From Candidatus Phocaeicola excrementigallinarum (GTDB lineage Bacteria; Bacteroidota; Bacteroidia; Bacteroidales; Bacteroidaceae), in contig DWVR01000043.1 in NCBI GenBank assembly GCA_019120125.1, positions 1 through 64,000 on the forward strand: a DNA stretch of 64,000 bases, read 5' to 3'. The notes beneath the pieces are model-generated. The model made no database searches, was not told the origin of the DNA, and saw only the letters and a program-made list of their open reading frames with translations. The position numbers were made by a program, and so were the translations under genes. Of this stretch, positions 8,136-16,145 are shown piece by piece (the stretch's first letter is position 1; the number at the start of each line of letters is the position of its first letter).

Positions 8136-9179
8136 ATGGCACAAATGAATTTTGGAGGGGTTATCGAGAATGTGATAACCCGTGAGGAATTTCCATTGGA
8201 AAAGGCACGTGAGGTATTGAAAAATGAGACCATCGCTGTGATCGGCTATGGCGTTCAGGGACCGGGTCAGTCGTTGAACCTGCGTGACAACGGTTTCAAT
8301 GTGATTGTCGGGCAGCGTCCGGGAAAGACTTACGAGAAGGCTGTGGCCGACGGATGGGTTCCAGGTGAGACATTGTTCAGCATTGAAGAGGCATGTCAGA
8401 GAGGTACCATCATCATGTGTCTGCTTTCTGATGCAGCCGTGATTTCTGTATGGCCGACCATCAAGCCGCAACTTACCGCAGGCAAGGCTCTCTATTTCTC
8501 ACATGGCTTTGCGATTACGTGGAACGATCGTACGGGTGTGGTTCCTCCGACAGATATTGATGTGATTATGGTAGCTCCGAAAGGTTCGGGTACTTCCTTG
8601 CGTACCATGTTTCTGGAAGGCCGTGGCCTGAACTCTTCGTATGCAATCTATCAGGACGCTACAGGAAAGGCATACGACCGTACCATTGCTTTGGGAATCG
8701 GCATCGGCTCGGGATATCTTTTTGAAACCACTTTCCAGCGTGAGGCTACTTCCGATCTGACCGGTGAGCGTGGCTCGCTGATGGGAGCCATCCAGGGACT
8801 TTTGCTGGCCCAGTATGAGGTGTTGCGCGAAAACGGACATACTCCTTCGGAAGCTTTCAATGAAACTGTGGAAGAACTGACCCAGTCATTGATGCCGCTG
8901 TTCGCAAAGAACGGTATGGACTGGATGTATGCCAATTGCTCCACTACTGCACAGCGTGGCGCGCTCGACTGGATGGGCCCGTTCCACGATGCCATCAAGC
9001 CCGTGGTACAGAAGCTGTATGAAAGCGTGAAGTGCGGGCACGAGGCCCAGATTTCCATCGACAGCAACTCGAAGCCGGATTATCGCGACAAGTTGAATGC
9101 CGAATTGAAGGCGTTGCGTGAAAGCGAGATGTGGCAGACTGCGGTCACTGTCCGCAAGCTCCGTCCGGAGAACAATTGA
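8136..9179 (+). CDS. ilvC: Ketol-acid reductoisomerase
   Basis: Isomerises and reduces acetolactate and acetohydroxybutyrate to the dihydroxy acids that IlvD uses. The 347 residues comprise an N-terminal Rossmann domain with GYGVQGPGQS at 37-46 and a C-terminal knotted helical domain with the metal ligands in TSDLTGERGSLMG and the VEELTQSLMPL segment. The nucleotide loop reads PGQS where most class I enzymes have HAHA. The substrate loop reads CSTTAQRGALDW where most have a SNTAEYGD-like sequence, so this is a divergent branch of the family. It is the last gene of the operon. Neither ilvE nor ilvA is in the window, so transamination must be encoded elsewhere. Confidence 0.93.
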   Translation: MAQMNFGGVIENVITREEFPLEKAREVLKNETIAVIGYGVQGPGQSLNLRDNGFNVIVGQRPGKTYEKAVADGWVPGETLFSIEEACQRGTIIMCLLSDAAVISVWPTIKPQLTAGKALYFSHGFAITWNDRTGVVPPTDIDVIMVAPKGSGTSLRTMFLEGRGLNSSYAIYQDATGKAYDRTIALGIGIGSGYLFETTFQREATSDLTGERGSLMGAIQGLLLAQYEVLRENGHTPSEAFNETVEELTQSLMPLFAKNGMDWMYANCSTTAQRGALDWMGPFHDAIKPVVQKLYESVKCGHEAQISIDSNSKPDYRDKLNAELKALRESEMWQTAVTVRKLRPENN

Positions 9180-9230
9180 CGCGAGAACAGACACCATTAT
9201 TGAGAAAAAGAGTGTTTCGTAAGGTCTAAG

Positions 9231-9301
9231 AACACGGAGACACGGAGGCACAGAGTTTTATATTAAAAAATATATTCTCTGTGTCTTTGTGTCTCTGTGT
9301 T
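9231..9301 (+). repeat. Long imperfect palindrome of ACACGGAGAC words after ilvC
   Basis: The left arm 9231-9255 and right arm 9277-9301 pair over all 25 positions around a 21-nt A/T loop. The only deviations from Watson-Crick are four G-U pairs, all with G in the left arm. The arms consist of near-repeats of ACACGGAG, ACACGGAGG and CACAGAG. It may end ilvC transcripts, but no long T tract follows, so I call it a repeat. The rest of 9180-9368 holds only the next promoter. Confidence 0.8.
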
Positions 9302-9332
9302 TGATTTTTCACTTACGATGCACTCTTTTTTA

Positions 9333-9340
9333 TATCTTTG
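9333..9340 (+). promoter_or_regulatory. -7 box for the amidase-like gene
   Basis: TATCTTTG matches TANNTTTG and lies 28 bp before the chosen ATG at 9369. The -33 element is poor. This box falls inside an upstream extension of the reading frame (an in-frame start at 9297), which supports using the later start. Confidence 0.6.
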
Positions 9341-9368
9341 CATGCGATTAAAACTAGATGATTCCTGT

Positions 9369-12236
9369 ATGAAACGATATATTCTTTTGTTTGCAGCATT
9401 GTGTGGCATCTGTTTTTCCGCCAATGCACAGAGCTTGGAACGTACTGTCTGTCAGCGTTTGAGATCATTTTTTAAGAACTATGAGACTTCGTATGCCGAA
9501 ATCGGGGTCAGCAAGCTTGACAGTTTCAAGATAGACCATGAAGGAAAAGTGCTGAGGATATACGCCAATGCCGTTTTCGGCTATCAGTCTTTTACAGAAG
9601 AGAATACTTCTGCCATTTACCGTTCTCTGAAGCAAGTGCTTCCGGGTCCGGTGAATTATTATTCCTTGCGGCTTTATGCAGACGGACGGTTGATTGAGGA
9701 CTTGATACCCAACGCTTTCCGGAAGGAAAAAGACAAATCCAGGCTTTATGGGAAGATAGACTATAAAGGTGAACCATGGGTAAAAAATATTTCCCGTCCG
9801 TTTGACGTGACTCAAGGACTATATAACCGTCATCTTGTGGTTTGGCAGAGCCATGGGCGGTTTTATGGAAACGATAGTGGCAAATGGAGGTGGCAGCGTC
9901 CGCCTTTGTTCTGTACGAGAGAGGATTTGTTTACCCAATCGTTTGTGGTACCTTACTTGATTCCGATGCTGGAGAATGCCGGAGCGGTGGTTTATACCCC
10001 CCGTGAACGTGACTGGCAGCATCATGAAGTGATTGTGGACAATAATACCTGTTCTCCCGGAAGCCGTTATCTGGAAGTGAACCATAAAAAACACAGATGG
10101 TCGGATACGGGTAAGCCGGGCTTTGCACAGAAATACCTTACTTATCCGGACAATCATAATCCGTTTGCTGACGGAACGGCCCGTTTTATCGCGACTCAGC
10201 CGAAATCCGGGAAATCTTTTGCCGAATGGATTCCCAATATACCTGAGAAAGGACGGTATGCGGTTTATGTGAGTTATCAGACCTTGCCTGCAAGTGTGAC
10301 TGACGCAAAATATCTGGTATTTCATAACGGGGGAGTCACCGAATTTGAGGTCAACCAGCAGATGGGAGGCGGAACGTGGGTCTATCTGGGGACTTTTGAG
10401 TTTGACAAGGGGATGAATGATTACGGGATGGTGGTATTGACCAATGAAAGCTCGGAGAAAGGTGTGGTGTGTGCCGATGCGGTGCGTTTTGGCGGTGGCA
10501 TGGGAAACATCGTGCGCGGAGGAAAGGTGAGTGGCCTGCCCCGTTATCTTGAAGGTGCGCGTTATGCGGCTCAATGGGCTGGAATGCCTTATTCCATATA
10601 CAGCAAGAGTGGAGGAGAGAATGATTATAATGATGATATCAACGCCCGTTCGCTCACTACCAATTATCTGAGCGGAGGGTCTGTATATAATCCGGTGGAG
10701 AAAGGTCTGAAAGTGCCTTTTGAACTTTCAGTGGCCTTGCATTCTGACGCGGGCTATAAGGAAGACGATTCGCTGGTCGGTTCATTGGGCATCTATACCA
10801 CCGGTTTCAATGACGGCAGGTTGAATTGTGGCATTTCGCGTTATGCTTCACGTGATCTGGCGGATATGGTGCTCACCGGTCTGCAGCGTGACATATCTTC
10901 CCGTTTCGGTGTACGTTGGATACGGAGAGGGATGTGGAACCGCAATTATAGTGAGACAAGGTTGCCTGCTGTCCCTTCCATGATTCTTGAACTGCTCTCT
11001 CATCAGAATTTTGCGGACATGAAGCTGGGACACGACCCGGCGTTTAAATTTACGGTGGGACGTTCGGTATACAAGTCGGTCTTGAAATATGTGGCGGAGA
11101 TGCACGGGACCGATTATACCGTACAGCCTTTGCCGGTGAGCCATTTCGCGATCCATGAAGGAGAGAAAAAGAATACGTTTACTTTGCGTTGGATCGGAAC
11201 TGAGGATGTGTTGGAGCCTTCTGCCAATCCGCAGGGGTATATAGTCTATACCCGTATAGGTTATGGTGGATTCGATAATGGAGTATATGTGAGAAAGCCT
11301 GAATATACGGTGAAAGTGGAGCCGGGACTTGTCTATAGTTTCAAGGTGACGGCGGTCAATAAGGGAGGGGAAAGTTTTCCGTCCGAGATCCTTTCCGCTT
11401 ACAAGGCAAAGCATAGCAGAGGGACAATATTGGTGGTCAACGCCTTCGATAAGTTATGTGGTCCGTCGCAGGTTGAGTCTCCGTTGAGAGAAGGCTTTGA
11501 TTTGTGGACTGATCCGGGCTTGCCTTATCAGAACAGTCCGGCATTTTGCGGGTACCAGCAGGGATTCGACCGTAGCCGTATGGGGGTGGAAACCGAAGGA
11601 GGTCTGGGTTTCAGTGACAATACGCTGGAAGGGAGACTGATTGCCGGCAATACGTTCGATTATGTGTTTGTGCATGGAAAGTCCATTCAGCGTGGCGGGC
11701 GGTATTCGTTTGTTTCATGCAGCGATGAGACGGTGGAAAGCGGAAGTGTGCGGTTGACTGATTATGCGATGGTTGATTTCATCTGTGGGGCTGATGACGA
11801 GGCCTTCTCTCCTGAGATACGTAAAGCGTTAACGGATTATTGTGCGTGGGGCGGATGTCTGTTTATCAGTGGCTCGCGGCTGGCAAAGGGACTTGAGGCG
11901 GATGATTTTGGGCGGAAGGTGTTGAAGTGTACGGATGGAGGAATGTTCGGCAATCAACACGGCAGGGAACTGTCGGGCGCCAACCGACGTTTCCGCATTG
12001 AAGGAAAGGCTAACGGGCGGATTTATGCCGTACCTTCCATGCAATGTGTTCTTCCGGCTCAGGGGGCTTATTCTACATTTGTATATACCGACGGGAATTA
12101 TGGGACAGGGACAGCATACAGAGGAGCGGATTACCGTACGTTTGTGCTGGGATTCCCGTTTGAATGCATTCAGGATACTGGTACCAGAGACTACCTGATG
12201 CAGGTCGTCATGAATACATTACTTAAAGAAAAATGA
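9369..12236 (+). CDS. Secreted Amidase_3-like / golvesin-domain protein (xanthan lyase type)
   Basis: A 955-residue exported protein: MKRYILLFAALCGICFSANA is a signal peptide, which fixes the start at 9369 instead of 9297. Four segments resemble zinc-dependent N-acetylmuramoyl-L-alanine amidases in order: QSHGRFY, YTPRERD, SVALHSDAGY (like ISIHANA) and PSMILELLSHQNFADM (catalytic Glu region). A beta-rich insert between the second and third segments (about residues 240-375, with VSYQT and GGTWVYLGTFEFDKG) resembles the golvesin C-terminal/xanthan lyase domain. An FN3-like stretch follows (about 610-680), then a 250-residue alpha/beta domain. A cell-wall or glycan hydrolase role is inferred; databases often name such proteins xanthan lyase on weak grounds. 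Confidence 0.75.
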   Translation: MKRYILLFAALCGICFSANAQSLERTVCQRLRSFFKNYETSYAEIGVSKLDSFKIDHEGKVLRIYANAVFGYQSFTEENTSAIYRSLKQVLPGPVNYYSLRLYADGRLIEDLIPNAFRKEKDKSRLYGKIDYKGEPWVKNISRPFDVTQGLYNRHLVVWQSHGRFYGNDSGKWRWQRPPLFCTREDLFTQSFVVPYLIPMLENAGAVVYTPRERDWQHHEVIVDNNTCSPGSRYLEVNHKKHRWSDTGKPGFAQKYLTYPDNHNPFADGTARFIATQPKSGKSFAEWIPNIPEKGRYAVYVSYQTLPASVTDAKYLVFHNGGVTEFEVNQQMGGGTWVYLGTFEFDKGMNDYGMVVLTNESSEKGVVCADAVRFGGGMGNIVRGGKVSGLPRYLEGARYAAQWAGMPYSIYSKSGGENDYNDDINARSLTTNYLSGGSVYNPVEKGLKVPFELSVALHSDAGYKEDDSLVGSLGIYTTGFNDGRLNCGISRYASRDLADMVLTGLQRDISSRFGVRWIRRGMWNRNYSETRLPAVPSMILELLSHQNFADMKLGHDPAFKFTVGRSVYKSVLKYVAEMHGTDYTVQPLPVSHFAIHEGEKKNTFTLRWIGTEDVLEPSANPQGYIVYTRIGYGGFDNGVYVRKPEYTVKVEPGLVYSFKVTAVNKGGESFPSEILSAYKAKHSRGTILVVNAFDKLCGPSQVESPLREGFDLWTDPGLPYQNSPAFCGYQQGFDRSRMGVETEGGLGFSDNTLEGRLIAGNTFDYVFVHGKSIQRGGRYSFVSCSDETVESGSVRLTDYAMVDFICGADDEAFSPEIRKALTDYCAWGGCLFISGSRLAKGLEADDFGRKVLKCTDGGMFGNQHGRELSGANRRFRIEGKANGRIYAVPSMQCVLPAQGAYSTFVYTDGNYGTGTAYRGADYRTFVLGFPFECIQDTGTRDYLMQVVMNTLLKEK

Positions 12237-12265
12237 TTGTATAATTTTTTAAAGGGAGGATTATC

Positions 12266-12790
12266 ATGGACAAGAATTTTTTGGAAATTATCAAGACGCG
12301 TCGTAGCTGCCGGAAGTATAAGGCTGAGCAGATAACAGATGAGGAATTGCAGGCTGTGCTTGAAGCCGGCATGTATGCGCCTACATCAAGAGGCATGCAG
12401 TCGCCGTTTATTGTGGCCGTGCAGGACAAGCGACTGATGGATGAGCTTGCTGCCATGAATGCCGGGATTATGGGTGTCACCTCCAATCCTTATTATGACG
12501 CGCCTACATACGTGTTGGTATTCGCGCCTGCCGATGCTCACAATCCGGTTCAGGATGCCAGCTGTGTGCTTGAGAACATGATGCTTGCGGCTCATGCCAT
12601 CGGTTTGGGAAGCTGTTGGATTCATCGGGAACGCGAGATGTTTTCTACGGAAAGAGGCAAGGAACTGATGAAAAGTTGGGGGCTGCCCGACGGGCTGATG
12701 GGAGTCGGCGCGTTGGCTTTGGGTTATCCTGCGGGAGAGCCGGCTCCGGCCAAACCGCGGAAAGAAGGATACTCCCGTATCATACGATAG
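12266..12790 (+). CDS. Nitroreductase family protein
   Basis: A 174-residue FMN-dependent NAD(P)H oxidoreductase of the nitroreductase superfamily. It starts with the family hallmark LEIIKTRRSCRKYKAEQ, has the TSRGMQSPF flavin loop, a central ASCVLENMMLAAHAIGLGSCW helix typical of the fold (written here by its ends), and ends with LALGYPAGEP. The physiological substrate cannot be read from the sequence. A clear Shine-Dalgarno, GGGAGGA, stands 6-12 nt before the ATG, unusual in this genome where most starts lack one. It follows the amidase-like gene by 29 bp, probably on the same transcript. Confidence 0.9.
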   Translation: MDKNFLEIIKTRRSCRKYKAEQITDEELQAVLEAGMYAPTSRGMQSPFIVAVQDKRLMDELAAMNAGIMGVTSNPYYDAPTYVLVFAPADAHNPVQDASCVLENMMLAAHAIGLGSCWIHREREMFSTERGKELMKSWGLPDGLMGVGALALGYPAGEPAPAKPRKEGYSRIIR

Positions 12791-12819
12791 CGGATTTGGT
12801 GTAAAAGGATAGCCAGGGC

Positions 12820-12850
12820 ATTGATAAAATGATTCCTTTTTGTATCTTTG
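12820..12850 (+). promoter_or_regulatory. Promoter of the GH20 gene
   Basis: ATTG at 12820-12823, 19-bp spacer, TATCTTTG at 12843-12850. Transcription would begin near 12857, giving a 22-nt leader before ATG 12879. Confidence 0.75.
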
Positions 12851-12878
12851 TTCCATTCTGACTAATCCTTTTACATTT

Positions 12879-15047
12879 ATGAAAAAAGCGAACATTATCA
12901 AACATTCCTGGGGAGCGGGTGTGCTGTGTGCACTTGTGCTGGCTTCTTGTGCAGGAGGGAATCCTGACGCTGTCTGTCTGATTCCGAAACCGGCGGAGAT
13001 GCAAATGCATGGAGGCTTTTTCAAGGCCGACAGCTCCATGATTCTTGCACCTGATGGAGAGAAGGTGCGTTATGTGGTCGATTCGGCATTGGCCGGAGTG
13101 GGAGACGAAGGTTACAGACTGACAGTCGATGGAGACGGCATTGAACTGAAGGCCGCGACTGAGGCTGGAGTATTCTATGGAAAACAAACTTTGTTGCAGA
13201 TGCTGGGGAATGAGGGCATTCCTTGTGTGGAGATAGAAGACAGTCCGCGCTTCGGCTACAGAGGCCTGCATCTGGATGTATCAAGACATATTTTCTCTAA
13301 GGAAGAAATCATGAAGCTGATTGATGTGATGTCTTCCTATAAGTTCAACAGACTGCACCTGCACCTGACCGATGCCGGAGGCTGGCGGTTGAAGATGGAC
13401 AAGTATCCGCGCCTCACCTCGCACGGTGCTTTCAGAACGGAATCTGACTGGCGGAAGTGGTGGGATGGAAACGACCGCAAGTATCTGCCGGAAGGTACGG
13501 AAGGGGCATACGGAGGGTATTATACGAAAGATGACATGCGCCAGATTGTGGCTTATGCGGCCGACAGGTTTGTCACTATAATACCTGAAGTGGAATTTCC
13601 CGGACATTCGGAAGAAGTCTTTGCGGCTTATCCGGAACTGTGCTGTAGCGGAAAGCCTTATACGGGAGGTGACTTCTGTATCGGCAATCCCAAATCGTAT
13701 GAATTCATGGAAAATGTGCTGACGGAGATTATGGAGGTATTCCCTTCCGAGCTCATCCATATCGGTGGGGATGAGGCCGGGAAACAGAACTGGAAGACTT
13801 GTCCCAAATGTCAGGCTCTTATGAGAAAGGAAGGCATGAAGAGTGTGGAAGAGCTCCAGAGCCATTTTATCCACAAGGTGGAGGAGTTTGTCAATTCAAA
13901 AGGCCGGCGTATCATAGGCTGGGACGAGATTCTTGAAGGAGGACTTGCGCCGCGGGCTTCCGTGATGTCATGGAGAGGTGAGGAGGCTGGATTCAAGTCT
14001 GCCGCGATGGGGCATGATGTGGTGATGACTCCGGGCGGCTACATGTATCTCGACTTCTATCAGGCTTTCCCGAACACACAGCCGTATGCCATAGGCGGAT
14101 ATACTCCGGTGAAGAAGGTTTACAGTTATAATCCTTTGCCTGACGATTCCTTGACTGCCGATCGCGAGAAGCATATCCTGGGCGTGCAGGCCAATACATG
14201 GACTGAATACATTAAGGATGAAAAGCATCTGGAATACATGATGTTCCCGCGTGCGCTGGCTGTAGCGGAAATCGGTTGGACTCCTCAGAGCCTGAGAGAC
14301 TGGAACGACTTCAAGGTACGTCTTAACCGTCATGTAGAGACTCTGCACAGACGGGGAGTCAATGCTTTCCCCTTGTCGTATGAGATTGATTTCAGTATGG
14401 AGGTGGATACGGTGGCCCGACAGATCACGGTGGCTTTCGATGCGGAGAAATATCCGGCGGAAATCCGCTATACTACCGACGGCACGGTTCCCGACGCTTC
14501 GTCGCCGGTGTATGACAAGCCTGTGGTGGTAAAGGATTCGGCACACATTGTAGCCGGTATTTTTGTGGACGGAAAGCTGATGGGGGATGTCTCCGAGAAG
14601 AAAGTGGATTATCATCGGGGCATCAACAAGCCGATTCATTACAACAGCGAATTGTATCCCGGATACATGGCCGGAGGCATGAATGCCTTGCTCGACGGTT
14701 ATCGTGGAGGACTGACTTATGCAGACCAACGCTGGCAAGGGTATCTTGACAATCTGGACTGTGTGGTGGACATGGGCGAGCAGACCGAGATACATAAGGT
14801 TTCATCGCGCTGGATGCAGCTTATCGGACCGGGTGTGTACCAGCCGGAATACGTGGAACTGTATGTCTCCGATAACGGTGATGACTTCGAGTTGTGCGGC
14901 AAGATAGATACGGACATCAAACAAGATGACTCACAGCTCAAGTTCCAGGAATATGCCTTTTCCGGAAACTGGAAAGGCCGTTATGTGCGTATCAAGGCAA
15001 AAAATCCGAAAGGCTTCATTTTTGTTGACGAGATTGTGATCTGGTAA
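12879..15047 (+). CDS. Beta-N-acetylhexosaminidase, GH20 lipoprotein
   Basis: A 722-residue exo-hexosaminidase that removes terminal GlcNAc/GalNAc from glycans. The signal sequence ends in the lipobox LASC (Cys24), so it is lipid-anchored, probably facing the periplasm or the surface. A GH20b domain precedes the (beta/alpha)8 barrel, which has YRGLHLDVSRH and the catalytic pair Asp298-Glu299 in HIGGDEAGKQNW. A C-terminal discoidin (F5/8 type C-like) module spans about residues 600-722. The start at 12879 is favoured over an upstream frame extension because it begins the signal peptide and follows the promoter. Host mucin or chitin-like glycans are likely substrates by family analogy. Confidence 0.92.
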   Translation: MKKANIIKHSWGAGVLCALVLASCAGGNPDAVCLIPKPAEMQMHGGFFKADSSMILAPDGEKVRYVVDSALAGVGDEGYRLTVDGDGIELKAATEAGVFYGKQTLLQMLGNEGIPCVEIEDSPRFGYRGLHLDVSRHIFSKEEIMKLIDVMSSYKFNRLHLHLTDAGGWRLKMDKYPRLTSHGAFRTESDWRKWWDGNDRKYLPEGTEGAYGGYYTKDDMRQIVAYAADRFVTIIPEVEFPGHSEEVFAAYPELCCSGKPYTGGDFCIGNPKSYEFMENVLTEIMEVFPSELIHIGGDEAGKQNWKTCPKCQALMRKEGMKSVEELQSHFIHKVEEFVNSKGRRIIGWDEILEGGLAPRASVMSWRGEEAGFKSAAMGHDVVMTPGGYMYLDFYQAFPNTQPYAIGGYTPVKKVYSYNPLPDDSLTADREKHILGVQANTWTEYIKDEKHLEYMMFPRALAVAEIGWTPQSLRDWNDFKVRLNRHVETLHRRGVNAFPLSYEIDFSMEVDTVARQITVAFDAEKYPAEIRYTTDGTVPDASSPVYDKPVVVKDSAHIVAGIFVDGKLMGDVSEKKVDYHRGINKPIHYNSELYPGYMAGGMNALLDGYRGGLTYADQRWQGYLDNLDCVVDMGEQTEIHKVSSRWMQLIGPGVYQPEYVELYVSDNGDDFELCGKIDTDIKQDDSQLKFQEYAFSGNWKGRYVRIKAKNPKGFIFVDEIVIW

Positions 15048-15063
15048 TCAGTGGTACGGATCA

Positions 15064-15143
15064 CGAAAAGAAGGCTGTCTCAAACTGGTGGACCGGCATT
15101 GTTTTGGATTGTCCGGTTCCGGTTTGAGACAGTCTTCTTTTCG
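15064..15143. terminator. Long inverted repeat after the GH20 gene (GGCTGTCTCAAA type)
   Basis: Arms 15064-15088 and 15119-15143 pair over 25 bp with two wobble positions around a 30-nt loop. The outer end is A/T-rich, so the element could terminate from both sides. The core GGCTGTCTCAAA / TTTGAGACAG is the same as in the terminator at 54321-54375. Confidence 0.75.
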
Positions 15144-15207
15144 TATGCAGAGGGGACTGGCCTGGTTGCTGTCCGGAATCATTCTCTTCACGTTGTTGAG
15201 ACCCATG

Positions 15208-15317
15208 AAAAAAGATACTCCCGGCAATCTCTATTGCCAGGAGTATCACAACACAAAAACTAAACTAGACTTAACTAAACTATTCTAATCGGAAATTTCA
15301 CAACTTCCTTTATTATG
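15208..15317 (-). ncRNA. Candidate small RNA, about 110 nt
   Basis: A minus-strand promoter (15324-15355) is followed about 110 nt later by a strong minus-strand terminator: a 15-bp stem (15233-15247 with 15214-15228, one G-U, loop 15229-15232) and then six U residues (A 15208-15213 on the plus strand). No ATG lies between promoter and terminator on that strand and no minus-strand gene follows, so the transcript looks non-coding and free-standing. Its middle contains two TAGTTTAGT words in tandem. The layout is like that of the Bacteroidales-1 RNA family, which was defined by such promoter-to-terminator units, but I cannot confirm membership by eye. Confidence 0.65.
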
Positions 15318-15323
15318 TACGTA

Positions 15324-15355
15324 CAAATATATGAGTTAACTGAATACTTTCCAAA
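15324..15355 (-). promoter_or_regulatory. Minus-strand promoter of the candidate small RNA
   Basis: Reading the minus strand, TTTG (15355-15352), 20-bp spacer, TATATTTG (15331-15324): both boxes match the Bacteroidota consensus. The neighbouring LytTR gene ends at 15414 on the same strand and needs no promoter here. Confidence 0.75.
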
Positions 15356-15413
15356 ATTAATGAGGGAAAAAATAAAATCATCCGGAAAAAATTGTTGATT
15401 TTGCAAAAACAAT

Positions 15414-16145
15414 TCATATAATATGTTTGTTGACATAATTTTGTAGCTCCTGCTTGTAGCTGTCGGAGACTGGTATGTAATTTTTCCCGAAAATGATCCT
15501 TCCTTTTTCGATAATCTTTATTTTCTGCTTTTGTACGATGAACGACCGATGGACGCGGATAAACCGTTCGGCCGGTAATTTCTCTTCCATGGATTTCAAG
15601 CTTGTCAACGAAAGTATGGGGCGTGCCATGTCTTCCAGATGAATCTTGATATAGTCCTTCAGTCCTTCGATGAAAAGGATCTTGTCAAGCTCAACCTGAA
15701 TCAGCTTGTAGTCGCTTTTCACGTAAATGTATTCCAGTTCTTTTCCGGCGGTGTTTCCCACAGGATCCTCTTCGGCCTTCTGCTTGAGCTCGAACCATTG
15801 TATGGCCTTGTTCACCGCTTCCGTGAAGTCGGCGTAGCTGATGGGTTTCAGCAGATAGTCGAGCGCGTTCACACGGTATCCGTCCAACGCGTACTGTCCG
15901 AAAGCGGTGGTGAAGACGATACGGGTGGATTCCGGGACCATTCTGGAAAATTCCAGTCCGTTCAGGTCGGGCATCTGGATGTCAAGAAACAACAGGTCGA
16001 CAGGATGGTCGGGAAGGGCTTTCATGGCTTCTATCGCACTTGAGTATAGTCCGCACAGGTTCAGGGAAGGGGTTTTCTTCACATAGCTTTCCAGCAGGCC
16101 GAGAGCCAGCGGTTCGTCGTCTATAATCGCACAGGTCAGTATCAT
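15414..16145 (-). CDS. LytTR-family response regulator
   Basis: A 243-residue regulator with an N-terminal receiver domain (acidic pocket IIDDEP at 7-12, phospho-acceptor Asp55 in LLFLDIQMPDLNG, Lys in YLLKP) and a C-terminal LytTR DNA-binding domain from about residue 140, including FIRVHRSFIVQ. It overlaps the kinase gene by 4 bp (ATGA), so the two are translationally coupled and form a two-component system. The neighbouring export operon on the same strand is a plausible target, by position only. Confidence 0.92.
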   Translation of the reverse strand: MILTCAIIDDEPLALGLLESYVKKTPSLNLCGLYSSAIEAMKALPDHPVDLLFLDIQMPDLNGLEFSRMVPESTRIVFTTAFGQYALDGYRVNALDYLLKPISYADFTEAVNKAIQWFELKQKAEEDPVGNTAGKELEYIYVKSDYKLIQVELDKILFIEGLKDYIKIHLEDMARPILSLTSLKSMEEKLPAERFIRVHRSFIVQKQKIKIIEKGRIIFGKNYIPVSDSYKQELQNYVNKHII

